A stretch of 64,000 nt of DNA from Acholoe squamosa (GCA_949317995.1 OX439051.1:43589250-43653249), one strand, 5' to 3'; shown: positions 1 to 12,200, counted from the stretch's first letter. Translations and numbers: made by a program. Notes: generated by a model from the letters alone, not told the origin.

Positions 1-61
1 ACTACTGTCTGACTCCTTTTGGGCCTGAACTTTTGTTGATGAACTGACACTTCGCCCACAG

Positions 62-123
62 CGGGAGAGATCAGGAAGATCTTCGGAGTCATCCTGGAGA
101 GAATTGAAAAAGATAATGTTTAA
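62..123 (+). CDS. Candidate terminal coding exon (3' end of an unknown gene)
   Basis: A 3' splice site (cgcccacag at 53-61) is followed by an open frame that, read with the first two bases completing an upstream codon, gives GEIRKIFGVILERIEKDNV and then TAA at 121-123. The peptide looks like an amphipathic helix, as expected of a real protein end. An AATAAA signal lies at 175-180, about 50 bases after the stop, consistent with a last exon plus 3' UTR. The rest of the gene would lie to the left of the window. Family not recognised. A second frame through the same DNA is also open for about 70 codons, so the frame choice is an inference from peptide character and the poly(A) signal. Confidence 0.42.
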
Positions 124-494
124 ATTAAGCCTCAGAACTACCCTCAAGTTAGGATGCAAGGACACAGAAAAGGAAATAAAATTTGAAAAAGAAACGCGAA
201 ATAGGTTCTTAATTAGGATCACACATGAAGGGAGAGGAGAAAAAAGAGGTAAACTAAGCTCTTGTCCCTTTCAAATAGACTGAAAGATCATAAAAAATGA
301 GTACACAGAGAATTTCCTCTTATTACATAGTTCGCCAATGTTTTTGTTCTAAATCTCCTGTTATGGCCCAACAACATCAAGAAAGGAAGACGGAGGAGGA
401 GAATGTGGGGGGTTAACACTTTACATCATAGACATAGGGAGAAGCGGGGTGAAGTATTACATGGTTTTTAATTGATTCTGCATGTTTACTTACC

Positions 495-733
495 ACAGAA
501 GCCGAGAGAGACATGTTTCTTCCTTGTTGTTTCGGAACTACAAGCGGACTCATCTGCCAAAGCTGGAAGTGACTTTCCGGAGGGCAGTAGGTCAACTTTC
601 GCTGGTTCAGGCATGCTTTTTGACGCTAGGGACAAAAGGTGCTGCAGCTGCGCAAGTCGGCGGAGATCTAGAGACGCTGCAACAGCGTCTGACGCTAATA
701 AGATGCGGAACCTTTTCTGTAACGGGTTTCAGG
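495..733 (+). CDS. Candidate 5' exon in a CpG-rich patch, unknown gene
   Basis: This stretch is richer in CpG than its surroundings, contains an ETS-like GGAAGTGACTTTCCGG at about 566-581, and ends at a consensus splice donor (CAGG|GTATGTC, GT at 734-735). Two frames are open across most of it. The simplest reading is a first exon with mostly 5' UTR and a start codon at 703-705 giving MRNLFCNGFQ before the intron in phase 1. The alternative is an internal coding exon bounded by the acceptor tttacttaccacag ending near 498. No downstream exon was identified. Function unknown. Confidence 0.28.
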
Positions 734-1039
734 GTATGTCGTTATGACTTGCACATAACTAGCGCAATTTGCACTAGCGCAAACATCCTGTTTTCTGTAA
801 TGACCCCCTGAAGGGTAAGTGGGGCATAGTCAGAGGGTGTCTGTGTTGATCAGGAAGGGTAAGTGAAGCAGGGTCAAGGGGTGTCTGTCTAAAAGTCGTT
901 GATATCCTGTCAGGGCAAGTCAGGATTGAGGCTGTTGGCTCAAGGGGTGGTTCAAGGGGCTGGAGTGCATGTAGACCTTGCACTGGAAGAGGTGAAAAGA
1001 CTTGCATAGATTAGTATTAACTTTTCAAAATTGCATGTA

Positions 1040-1060
1040 ATATATATATATATATATATA
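1040..1060. repeat. (TA)n microsatellite
   Basis: A run of about ten TA dinucleotides. It has no coding context. Confidence 0.9.
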
Positions 1061-1287
1061 CATATATTGATGTATAGATCTGAGTTAGAATAGACCAGTT
1101 CTCCCTTTGACATTACGATTAACAGTGTGAAACTCTGGTCTGGTGTTTGCAGGATTTAGTATAAGGATTGAGCAATACCTCAAAATCCATATCCCCTCAT
1201 GTACTTCAATCTGTGTTGCCTGGCGCGTAGCGCCCGTGATGTTGTGTACAACTCCAATAATGGTTTCGGTTTGGCTGCTGGGTGTTG

Positions 1288-1344
1288 TGACGTAATGATC
1301 ACTGAGTGACGTCATTTGTGACGTATGCATTGGTAGTGACGTCA
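1288..1344. promoter_or_regulatory. Cluster of four CRE/ATF-like sites
   Basis: Four TGACGT octamers occur within 57 bases, all on the plus strand: TGACGTAA (1288), TGACGTCA (1307), TGACGTAT (1319) and TGACGTCA (1337). TGACGTCA is the palindromic cAMP-response element bound by CREB/ATF bZIP factors. Such clustering is unlikely in unselected sequence and suggests an enhancer or promoter. A minus-strand open frame (1085-1345) with a donor-like GAG|GTATTG near 1175 lies next to it, but I could not establish a gene. Confidence 0.45.
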
Positions 1345-1899
1345 CAGGCTATCGTGAATCAGACTCAGCTGGAGAAACAGGGCAGCCTCGGTAATACAAG
1401 CAGTCTGGGCCCTGCTCAACCTGCATGCTCCCCAGCTCATCTTTAGAACTTGCCAGGCCCCAAGCGGCCAGGGATGTTGCATATCAGGCTGCAGGCCGGT
1501 GTCGTCATTAGATGTTCGGCAAACCTCCAACAAATCTCTCACTCTCGCACTGCAGGACCAATCTGTGTTTAGATGTGTCTTCCTCTAAGGCACCTTAGTT
1601 AATCTTAGGCAACTCCCATTCCGTCCCTCCTCCATGGAGATACGGAATGAGTTACATGCTGGAACTATGGCACTACCGAACGAACCTCTAGCAGGACCTG
1701 TAGGTACAATCATGTCGCCATGGTATAGGCCTAGCTATGGTCACGTTGCTTTGGTGACAAAGGGTCAGACAGATGCTGTGAGTGCTGTGCGGTACTGGAG
1801 TTAGATTCCCGCGCTCATCCCTGGCACTCATCCTGGAATCCAGTGGTGGAGTGGGGGGGGGGGGGGGGGTAGCCACTCTCGTAGCCCTACCGTGGTGAA

Positions 1900-4800
1900 C
1901 GGCAAACACGTGACACAGACGAAACTCAGTCTAGGGTAGGGGTAAAGGAGTGGTCATTATTAAAGGCCTACCAGGTATCAAGGGGGGTGGGTGGGTCTAA
2001 CTCTTTGACAGGGGGGAAAGTAAAAATTTGCAGACCCCTCCTGAGTGGGGTAGGAAAAAAATTGAAACCCCTTGAGTGGGGGGGGGGCGTAACAGATTTA
2101 CCCTCTTAGCCTGTGTGCTACTACAGATCAAAAAAAATTGACTGCTGTGGAGGGGGTCATGAAATTTTGTTAGCCCATCCGTGCGAAAACCCAACATGCC
2201 TAGATCCCTGTATTAGCCTAGGGAAAAATTTTTTTTTTTTGAAAAGCTAGGTCCACTGGGGATTTCTTTTCCTTTTTTTCATCAGGGCCTTTTTGTGGGG
2301 GGGATAGGCCTAGCAATCTTCGTGTCACTCTTTTTGCATGACTTATGACCATTTTGTTTGGATATATTAAATAGTCATGAATATTTTCAATTTTATTTGA
2401 AATATTTTACAATATCTTTTTTTACACAATTGTTAGGTTAACTTAAGAACAGACTAAAGAACTTATTATTGGGCTTAAATTGACCCCTGGTGTATCCTGT
2501 AATAGGAAAAAATGGTTTTTAGATTCTAAAGCTTATTTGCACTGTATGTCATAGGTTGATTTCAAAAGATATTTTTTTCCACAACTTCTTTAATAATCAA
2601 GATAGAGAGACAAAAATTATGCAGATTTGTAGCTTGGGACATGTTGGCCATGATTTGATAGATGAATGTTTCATGGTCTATATTTAGACCCATTAATATT
2701 CATGAAAATTGAAAATTCAAGGGCTTTCGACTTTAGATACTGTAAAATGAACAATACAGGGATGATGTGAGACAAACTTATAAAGGTGTAGATAGGTTCC
2801 TTCTGATCTTGGTCAATCTGTTAGATCTTTTCTAAAGCCTATAACGATATCAATCCAAATTCATGCTTATTGATATTCATGAGGGTGGGCTCTCTCTAAA
2901 CCTATTGAGTCATGGCCTTTGTTAACTGCAATAACATGGACCATGACTCTGTATGTACTGGGCATGCATACGACACAGAAAGTTTTAAGTTCTAGTTGAT
3001 GAAATGCTGCTCATGTAAGTATTTTTATATGCTGGATGCCCCATGTGCCTACTGATTAGCTGCCATAAAGCTTAGCTATAGCTGACTGCCCTGCACCCCA
3101 AAGAAAAGAACTGAAGAACCTGAAGCTATTTACATATGAACATTCACACCTCACTGGTAGATGTAGCCTAGGTAGCCTTGTAATGCTATGGCTGCTCTTC
3201 TGATGGCTATCAATATCTTCATAAATCATTCCATTAATAGGGGGTTTCAGCATTAAACAAACAAGCATTGCTATTATGTAAAGGTTTACTCAAGATCTTA
3301 GATATCCAAATAAGCATGTTTTTCACCATGCAGGCCATTCAGTCCTGCATGTAGAAAAATTTATGGGTTTGTATTTTGATGACGGCTAATGGATATAACA
3401 TGACATACTAAAAGCAACGGTCCAGAGTTCTCAGAAAGCTGGCACTGGCCATAAAATGGATATAAGTGTCGGGTAAAGACATCCTTTTTAATATGACGAT
3501 TCTCGATGATATTGATGAAGAGATAACTCAAGAACCCGTAGATACAGTTTATATATCTTTATTGCATAGGCTTAACAATTGATGTTTCATAGTGAACAAT
3601 ACTTCTAGCTTGGCTAATGAAGTGACACACATTTCCATTGTGAGAGATTCCATACTCAACTTACAATATAATAAATAAGTGATGATGATCTCCATTGTGC
3701 ACTCTGATATTACCATAGGAAGTCTATGATTCCAGGCTTGGTATGCCTGTATGTTAGTTAACCTATAGGGTGCAGCACATAGTGCTGCATGGTTATACTA
3801 TTGTACACTGGAAGGTGGCGTTGCACAACCTGCGTCCGAGCTGGGTGACCGTCGAGGCTGCTTCTGATTCTACTAATAGGGATAAGGGTATCCTGTCCCA
3901 TGGGCTTGCTAAGTCTGGTTCATACAGGAATAAACCGGTCAATGGGCCTCACTATGGGATCCCCCTGTGGTTATCCTGTGTGATGGGTCTTCTGCCTAAT
4001 GGTTATCCCTTAAATGTTCTTTATACATTCTGGACTATTAGTAATACGGTTTACATGTAATTGTTTTAGTGGGGTCTAATTAAACAGAAAGGTGAAATAC
4101 GGGTGGTTAATAGGTAGAGGCGATAATTGTATAGGAATTACTATAGGGAGAGATTTATAATGAATTTAATGTATGTATTATGCTGACATAAGTCAGCTTT
4201 TCTACTTATTTTGCCTATTCAGAAATGTTTTTTGATGAACGAATGGGGGAAGTGCTAATCCCCATTCAACTGCTAGTATATTCAAATAATAAAGGAGATG
4301 GATGTAGGCATCTCAAGATTTGACTAAGACTATAAAGAAGTATGGAATTCTAAAACCCAACTGTTCCAGAGAAAGAAAAGGAATAGCAGATTGGAGGCCC
4401 AACACCCTCCACCAATAGGGAAAGGGTCAGACCTCTATAGTCCCTTATGCTTATGCCTATCAAACTGAATCTAAATGACTGATCCAGAGTTTTCCAGTTA
4501 TATATCAAGGTGAACTGGTGGTATGTACCCTCCACCTCCCCATCAGAAATCAATTTCAGTTGAAGTTGCCCTCTCCTTTTCCTCTATGCCTTAGCATCAG
4601 CATATTTTATTGGGTTATAGACTTCAACACCCAAAGCTTATGATTGGTCAAACTTTAGAATTTTCTTCATATTACTCTATTAGTTGGTAATAGAGTTGTT
4701 TTCATTGCTAATTGAAGCAGGTCTACATGTGCCTTAGGTGGATGTCCAACTGCTAGACTGCTATTAAGGTTTCTTAGCATAAAAACTACAGATTCTTAGC

Positions 4801-5800
4801 ATAAAAACTACATTTGTACCACTATTAGACAGACAACTGCGATAATGTTAGGGCTGGATAATTGGTCCTCTAATAATCCATTGACCTCAAATTTACTGCA
4901 TATAGATAGTCTGATGCCATATACATTGCTACTTTTCTAATATTGTTTCAGTGAAATGATATCCCTCAATAATTGATACATGCTGGGGTGTACTCCCAGA
5001 TGACCTACATTGTATTTGTTTCTATTTCATATTCATTTGACTTCCTTTGGCTAATTTCCATTTGGGATAAAGAAGCACACTGGCTCAGATTTACCCAGAT
5101 CTGCAAGTCATTGGCATGTTCCCTTCGCCCATGTTTCTATACTCTGCCTCATTTACTGTCCCTCTGTATTCTAGCAGAAATTTGTTTTGATGCTGTTATG
5201 GATGCAATAAGCATCTGGTATGTTGTAGTGTAAATCTATGCTATTAATATGTAATAAAAAGCACAATTGGTAGAATATGGAACATGTCAACCTTGAATAA
5301 GAGGCTACCTGTTCTGGTTAGCTCTCTGCAGCCTGGATAGCTGACCTGCTGTGAATCAAGGTCAGCCTGTTATAGCAGCCTGTCTGGCTTGAATAAACAG
5401 GCTGGCCACACACACAGTCTCTCCTTTACTGTATCAATCCTCTACCTGCCTATGAGAGAATAGGTCATTAGAGCCTTAACGGCAGGCCCTATGTCCTAGG
5501 GCAGCAGAATGGGCATAATATACTGTTCTAAAATAAGGTTTATTGAGTATCAAATGATTTCAACAAAATCTTTTACTTTGCTGACAAGGGCTCTGATATT
5601 AGAAGGCCATGATGTAGTACTGCTGCCCTTAAGCAATCCTTTAGTACTGTTCTGAGGCAGCAGTGGCTTTTCACAGTGCGCCCTGCAGCAGTCCTTAAAC
5701 GGTAAATGATACCCCCCCCCCCCGGCCAACATACCTTGGCCTTTGCATAAGAGAAGGGGAGGGGGAGGATCTAAACTTTTTCTATTTGCCTGTCAAATGA
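1900..5800. other. Non-coding stretch with decayed repeats
   Basis: No supportable gene. It holds homopolymer-rich material at 2000-2300 (runs of G or A with CCCC blocks) like that at 20,990-21,140 and 30,690-30,815, an AT-rich stretch at 2330-2990, and a 24-base duplication (ttcttagcataaaaactac) near 4775-4812. Frames of 60-96 codons here lack splice or compositional support. Confidence 0.5.
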
Positions 5801-5845
5801 GTACAACATATCTGTGAAAGGAGAGCGTTTGTGAGGGTTGCCACC

Positions 5846-5972
5846 GGTCAGGAAAAGGTCAGGAAAAGCCATATTTTTTTCAGGGTCAGGAAAAAGTCAG
5901 TATTTTTCATGAAACGGTCAGGAAAGTTTGGGATTTGGGGAAAAGTCAGGAAAAAGTCAGTATTTTTCATTA
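5846..5972. repeat. Short dispersed/tandem repeat with GTCAGGAAAA units
   Basis: Repeated units of gtcaggaaaaagtcagtattttt and variants. The pair 'gtcaggaaaaagtcagtatt' occurs twice, about 50 bases apart. Similar GTCAGG(G)AAAA blocks are common dispersed repeats in marine invertebrate genomes. The open frame across it is an artefact. Confidence 0.55.
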
Positions 5973-7429
5973 GTGAGGAGGTTGATGACCAACTAAATTA
6001 CAGGACTCACATGAGTCAAGTTGTGTCTAAAATGGAAAGAACCACACTACAATTCACGAAGATTTTTTTGAGTGGTTGATTATCTGTGAATGGTATTTGG
6101 ACAATAATGAGTGAAGTAAGTCCTTGGTTAGCAGAGTGCAATGTAAGTAGTTTATCTGCTAAATCATAGCAGTATAGTTGTCCCTGTCCTACACACAAGG
6201 GTTATTCACGGTAAGAATCCTATGCTGTGAGGGTCCTGACTAGGGAATAATTTCGCAGGCTCTTTTCCAGGAGTTTGCATATGAGACTTCCACAAAGTCC
6301 TGCAGTCATTGTATAATGTTAGAATTTGTACTTGTGGTTTGCAATCAAATGTCTATATAGTTCTGATTTGACAAGTATACCTAACTTCAACCTTCTTTAA
6401 GTTCTTGGCAACAAGGATTCTGAGCATATCCACAATGTGAATTGCTGGGGAGTCATGGAAAAGATAGTACAGGGATTGTAGAGTGTAGCCTCTGTTCCTG
6501 TCTCGAATGCCCCATGAACTGTGTGAAGACCACAGGATTCAATATTAAGGAGGTTTGGACATTCAGGGTTCCCTATGTTACATTCTTTCTGTAAGATGTT
6601 ATTAAAGACCTTCCAGTTCTGTTGGCAGCTGAAGCACTGGTGAGCTGTCCAGTCCATTAACATACATCACTTTTAAGTTTTCTACAATGTCTTCAGCAGT
6701 TGTGTGTACTGGAAATAATCACTGATTGAAAAAAAAAAATTTACTGAAGGGGGGATGGGTCTAGTACTCTGACGGCAACAGATAGAATCCCATACCGGCA
6801 AACAAGTTCTTGAAAAGCACCAGATTGCACCATTCGGCCTCGAGATATTCAAAAGTTTCCTCGGCTTCTTGGGGTTACCCGACCCCCGCCCCCCTCACCT
6901 TTCATTCACAAAGCTACTTTTCCAACAACAACAAAATGACTGTCACAGTTTGAAGAAAATAAGATTTCCAAAATATTCTGGGAAGTATGCCCTGGAACCC
7001 CCTACATTTATCTTACCCAAGCATTACAGATGTAGCCTCTGTAGGCCATTTTGTACCATAAAATTGTTGTGTTTTGGGAAATTGACTTTTTAACAATTTT
7101 CAAATCACATCCCTGTAGAAAATTGGTCATCAGGTAGTGTGTTTACTCAGCATGCTCCTTATAAAAAAAAATTCATCAGTGGGGTTTCTAAAAATCATAT
7201 TCTAATATGTCCTACAGGTGCCTGCCAGTATCTTAATATGATCGTGATCGATTGAGGACTCGGGACTGGGCCAGTATGATACAGATGACGCTTCGAGCAA
7301 TCCGGTACTGGTACTGGTACATCCACTGGGAAGTCAGGAGTGCCCCAAACTGCTTGCTAACTGGTAACTGGGTTGAGGGGGAATGCGGGGTGCTAGTGGA
7401 TGGTGGTTGGAACTGATGGGGAACAGTGT

Positions 7430-7615
7430 CGAGGCAGTAATTCCCCGTACTCAGTTGACTGACCCCCAGGGGAAGGTCTCTGGGTAATCACTACCCCTAG
7501 TGTGTATCATACCGATCCAGGTGTGGTTGGAAGGTGAGAATGTCAGGCCAGGGGAAGTAGCTCAGAGGTAGAGCAGCTGCTTTGAAGTTGGAGGGCCTAA
7601 TCCTCTATACTGAAG
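7430..7615 (+). repeat. tRNA-derived dispersed repeat, degraded copy
   Basis: Shares a long block with 63,349-63,571: a 'gcagtaattccccgtac' lead, then 'tgtatcataccgatccagg', then a tRNA-like segment with an intact A-box (gtagctcagaggtagagca, about 7558-7576). The B-box half has decayed in this copy, so no cloverleaf forms. The order (unrelated lead, then tRNA-like part) suggests an old element carrying a tRNA-like module rather than a tRNA gene. Confidence 0.6.
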
Positions 7616-8174
7616 ACACAAGGTAGCCTAGTTTCATGGAGGGTAGAGGGGGGGGTGGCCTGTCACACTCTACCCATAAACTATACTCTCAGTGACCCCT
7701 CCTATTGTATCTAAGCTTCTTGCCTCTACTCCCACCACCTTCATGATCCCTCTTTTACCCCTTCTTCCTACACATTAAGGGGTTTATGATGCTGCCATAT
7801 CCACCTTCCTCACTTGTATTGATGCATCAATACAGTATGCATACCTTCTTCATTTGTATTGATGCACCAATGCAGTGCTAATGAATCTACATTGCTGCAT
7901 CATACTGACAGTTCAGGAGTGTATGCACCCACTAGCTCATCATGCCTATGCGATCTTGAAAGGGTTGATTCTTCTCTGCATCATCCCTGCCCTACCCATC
8001 CCTGCCCTCCTCCCTTTGGAATCCATCTTATATTGATGTGTACAAATCCCGGACAGATCCTGATGTGTTCAATATGTAATATTTTAGAGTCTGCAGTAAG
8101 TAGTAGCAATTACAGACGCATCACTAATCCCTGCAGTCACAGTCCTCCCACACAATTCGATGTAACGACACAGG

Positions 8175-8273
8175 TATAGAAAGGTGCTGCATTTTGTCAA
8201 CATGCTTTGGCTCAGGAATGTTTGGGTGCTGCATTTTGTCCACATGCTATAGCTTGGGTATGGCCAGGTTCTA
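8175..8273. repeat. 45-bp-scale tandem duplication flanking an inserted element
   Basis: The phrase 'gtgctgcattttgtc' plus 'acatgct' occurs at about 8184 and 8226. A third, diverged copy ('ttctgcattctgtct') follows at 9138, after the element at 8274-9132. The element therefore seems to have inserted into an existing short tandem repeat. Confidence 0.5.
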
Positions 8274-9132
8274 CGGAGCCCCTAAAAGGACATACCACAA
8301 ATAATTTTTCCCCTGAAAAAATATTCTTGCAGGTACTGAAGAATTCTTGCCGATGGTGATGAATTCTTGTGGATACTGAAGAATTCTTGCGGATACTGAA
8401 GAATTCCTGCGGGTACTGAAGAATTCCTGCAGGTACTGAACAGTTCTTGCGGGTACTGAACAATTCTTGCGGATACTGAACAATTCTTGCAGGTACTGAA
8501 CAATTCCTGCGAATACTGTATAATTCAGCCCCTAATTGGACATACCAAAATTTCTTTCCCAAAAAAATTATTCTTGGGGAAATGGAACAATTCTTGCAGA
8601 TACTGACAATTTTTGCAGGTACAGGAACATTCCTGCAGGTACAGGAACAATTATTGCAGGTACAGAAAATATTCTGGCAGGTGCAATAGAATTCTTGTGG
8701 ATACAGGAATAATCATGACTGGTACAAGAAAGATTTTATGGCAGGTGATTACATAATTCTCGCACCCACAAGGATAATTCTAGCACCTACAGGAATTCTT
8801 TGTGCACCTGCAGTGAGAATGGTTGTGTACCCACAGGAATGTTCATGTACCTGCAAAAATACCCCTGTACCTACAAGAATACCCCTGTATCCGCAGGAAT
8901 CCTCCCTGTAGCCGCAGGAATCCCCCAGTACCCGCAGGAATCCCCCAGTACCTGCAGGAATCCCCCAGTACCTGCAGGAATCTCTCAGTACCCGCAGGAA
9001 TCCCCCACTACCCACAGGAATCCTCCCTGTACCTGCAGGAATCCCCCAGTACCCGCAGGAATCCCCTAGTACCCACAGGAATATTTTTTGCATGAAAAAG
9101 TTTTTTGTTTGTTTGTCCTATTAGGGGCTCCG
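8274..9132. mobile_element. TA-flanked terminal-inverted-repeat element with inverted internal minisatellites
   Basis: The left end begins CGGAGCCCCTAAAAGGACA and the right end reads as its inverse (cggagcccctaataggaca), each flanked by TA (8272-8273 and 9133-9134). The left arm (about 8325-8520) is a tandem array of a 20-base unit with core ATTCTTGCGGGTACTGAA. The right arm (about 8870-9085) is an array of the inverted unit (core CAGTACCTGCAGGAAT). A second, internal copy of the left end (gcccctaattggacatacc) lies at 8525-8543. There is no transposase. A TA duplication suggests mobilisation by a Tc1/mariner-like or other TA-targeting enzyme. This is an inference. Confidence 0.72.
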
Positions 9133-9607
9133 TAAGGTTCTGCATTCTGTCTATACACTATGAATCATTATTTTGTCCAAGTGCAATCAGTTTTGTTGGG
9201 TACTTACATGCTTCTAAGGGGTTTATCTTCCATCTACTGAACCATCAAGGCAATATTATCTTTTATTTATTGACACTAATCTCAAAACCATGCAATGACT
9301 CTTTCCTTACTACAATGCATTTGACTTAGTTAACAATAATTACATTTTTCTGCCCAAAAAGAAATGAGCTAATGCAATTCCATTTGGCTTCAATGTATTC
9401 AAACCTAATCAGATTTTTATAACATATGTCTCTACTTACACAAGCCCTTTGGATCCTGGGGCCTCTGATCCTGAACTGATAAAGGCCCCTCCCTAACCCT
9501 CTAGACGTGGTGTTAATTAGACATGCTTTGTTAGTGAGTCTGAGTCTGAGAGCTAACAGCTGGGTGATGTTAAGGCTGATGTTATCCGCCCGATCCCCTT
9601 GGGTGTA

Positions 9608-10954
9608 TAGTGGCCTTATACACCCCAGGAGCATACATGGGACTGACCCGAGGGAATCCTATACACGGGACCTGCTCCATTCTGTCCTATACATGGGACT
9701 CCACCCGAGGAAAACCTATACACGGGACCTACTCAGTTCTATCCTATACACAGGCATTCTATCCTATACACAGGACATACCTGAGGAAATTTGTACATAT
9801 ATACATAGTCCATACAAAGAAGCATACACAGGACAAAACAATTCTTTCAAGTCATATAAGTCTGGTGTATGCGATTGAACCTAGTTGGCTAGGTAGGAGC
9901 CATAACATAGCGACCATAACTTAAACAGCGACCATAAATAAAAAAAACCAGCCCTGTGCTGCCACCTGACGTGATACAACTGAACCAATTAAAGGGTAGG
10001 TGGTTACTATGATCGCGTTTTCATCGTTTTGTGAACTTTTGTCAAAATTATCCAACTTTTTAACGAAAGCAAAAATCTAGAACATTATGAAATACATCAA
10101 CCCAAGCAGTTATAGACTTTAAACAAGCATACGTTATTCAAACTAGACCGACGACGGCAAACGGCATGTCTGCACACCTCAACAGTAGTTCCAGTGAGGT
10201 GGTGGGGTATATAAACAAGCTGTGCCTCATTAATAATTGGGAAGGTGGTAAGCCCCTGATACTGTAGTTACACCAATTAACCAATTAACTTAGGGGCACA
10301 AATGAAATATGATTAACAGCTACATGTTACATGGACTCAGTACCTTCCCTTTTGTTCACATAGCTAGGGACTAAAAGCACATGTCAAACTGATTACGGCC
10401 CTATTATGAGTGAGGTATAAATGTTCTTTACAGTTGAAGATCTGGTGTATGTCATGAATTTCCCATGTATGTTATGAATTTCCCATGAACTAGAGAATTT
10501 CCCATGTATGGAGAAAGAAAGGATGACGAAAAATGTAGCCGGAGGGGAGAGGCAAACTCGGTACCCCACGATTGGCAGTCAGTCACCTTAACTGCTCAGC
10601 CACGTCTCTGATGAACTGGCCACAATAACCAAGTTATAATCCCATGCATCCTGTTTCCCATTCCCCTGTCCCCCTTCCCCTACCCCCTTCCCCTGTCCCC
10701 CTTTCCCTCTTCCCCGGTTACCCTTTCCCATGTCCTGTGTATGGCCTTTGTATGTCCACACATCCCATGTATGGCCCTCCAAATGTTCCCGTGTATGGGC
10801 TAAAAAATGTCCCGTGTTTGTTGCTTGGGTAGAGTCCCATGTATAGGCCAAAAAGTCTCAAATCCTGTGTATGTTATATATGTTCTGTGTATGAATTGGT
10901 TGTCCCATGTATGGAAAAGTCCTGTGTATCCTCCTCGGGCGTATAAGGACACTG
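9608..10954. mobile_element. TA-flanked foldback element with internal CCTGTGTAT-type repeats
   Basis: The termini are TAGTGGCCTTATACACCC at the left and the inverse of CAGTGTCCTTATACGCCC at the right, each followed outward by TA (9606-9607, 10955-10956). The CAGTG start and TA target resemble Tc1/mariner ends. The left arm (9640-9840) carries irregular repeats of 'ctatacacgggacc'. The right arm (10,430-10,930) carries the inverted motif (tcccgtgtatgg, tcctgtgtatg). The middle is unique AT-rich DNA with a pyrimidine-rich block (10,650-10,725). No transposase frame is present. Confidence 0.65.
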
Positions 10955-11039
10955 TACGCTCAAGTAGCTCAGGCATATAGCGCTTGGCGTCAGCTAACTT
11001 CTCCTCCTCCACAACCTCTGTTATCAACATCAATATCAT

Positions 11040-11500
11040 TTTGATAGTCTGGGTTGAGGCGTGAGACAGACTAGTCGTGTATTTCTCTTAATTCTCTAAT
11101 TGCTCATAATTACCCACTGTGATATTGATGAAAGTCTTGTTCAAGATGGTTGTCTATTGATTCTCCAGGTCGAGTCTCTCTTATGCCTTCCCAACAAGTC
11201 TGTCAATGCTGTGAGTTTTTTACTCTGACAAAACTTTGTGCTGGAGGGGACGAGCCTGTTTACTTGTAGGCTTTGGATCCTCCTTGTTGTGATGGTCTTA
11301 TCATTAATCCATACTGGGTTTACATGTAACCTGATGTATAAAGACATAGGTCCACACTTGTTGTGCCAAACTAGTGCTTCCTCATGAGCTACCCAAAAGG
11401 TAAGTGAAATACAGCTTGAGGGCAATAAATGAAGAAGCACTTAGTTTGTAGCAATAAAACTATATCTCTGTATTTATCCTATGTCACATCAGTATAACAA
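11040..11500. other. Non-coding stretch, nothing recognised
   Basis: No gene, RNA or repeat was recognised. A minus-strand frame of 99 codons (11,141-11,440) shows no family resemblance or clear splice boundaries. Confidence 0.4.
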
Positions 11501-11519
11501 CTATATCTCCCAGAAAAAA

Positions 11520-12200
11520 GGCACGAGAAGACATTTTGTAAGTGTCACTGATCAAGAAGCAAGAAGCCATTGTTATTGTTCCTTGCCGGCAGTGGTACTG
11601 CTGTGTTTATGTCACTTTTCATCTTTATTCTAAGCTTGTCATTTTATAATATTAAAATCCCAAGAAGTATTCGATCCATAGATGATGAAGGCATGCACAA
11701 TGTCTCCAATATATACACAATAAAGAAGAATCCATTGATTTTTCCATTGTAAACAAGTCGGGCACGGCCATTCTGTGAGTCTTCTTGCTTTGTCCTGTGA
11801 CCCTCATCCAGGCCACTGACACATTTCTTCGAGCAAGGAGGTGGGGGAATGGTGGACCGCGACTCGCTTATAATGGAAAAATCAATAGATTCTTCTTTAT
11901 TGTTAATATTATGGACTCATTTAGCATGGAGGGATCATCTAGGCTATCTGAGTATGTATATATTTTAATAACTTGACATGAGAACGTTGGATTCAATACG
12001 AAATATGGCTGTAAACACAGCAGTTCCGCTACCGGGTAGGTCCTACAGGCTTCTTATATATATATATTAACATTGGAGTTCATCACCATTCAGTGTGGCG
12101 CAATGGCTAACATCCTCGCCAACCAGCACTGCGGCCAGTGTTCAATACCCCAACGAGTCTGGACAGTTTTTCACATTGAAACATGGCGAGATTGACTTAA
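11520..12200. repeat. Divergent-core repeat family, copy A
   Basis: The left part read on the minus strand and the right part read on the plus strand share a head (atggaaaaatcaat.gattcttctttattg) around a GC-richer centre near 11,760-11,870, so the unit is an imperfect palindrome with divergent arms. The right arm starts a short frame at 11,911 (MDSFSMEGSSRLSE) matching the frame in copies B and C. A tRNA-like segment follows at about 12,088-12,160. The left arm contains gagaagacattttgtaagt, also found in copy B at about 41,670. No known transposase or reverse transcriptase is visible. Confidence 0.6.
12088..12160 (+). repeat. tRNA-like module of copy A
   Basis: Contains an A-box-like ggcgcaatggctaaca and a B-box-like gtgttcaatacccc with 'actgcggcc' between them. 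The arrangement matches 42,237-42,307. It is too diverged to be a functional tRNA. Confidence 0.45.

Noticed and set aside
1857-1870. G-tract as a G-quadruplex or regulatory element
   Set aside because: A single homopolymer run of G, without the spaced runs needed for a typical quadruplex call. Likely simple sequence.
3770-4060. 96-codon plus-strand frame
   Set aside because: The composition matches the flanks and there is no acceptor, donor or recognisable motif. It is probably chance.
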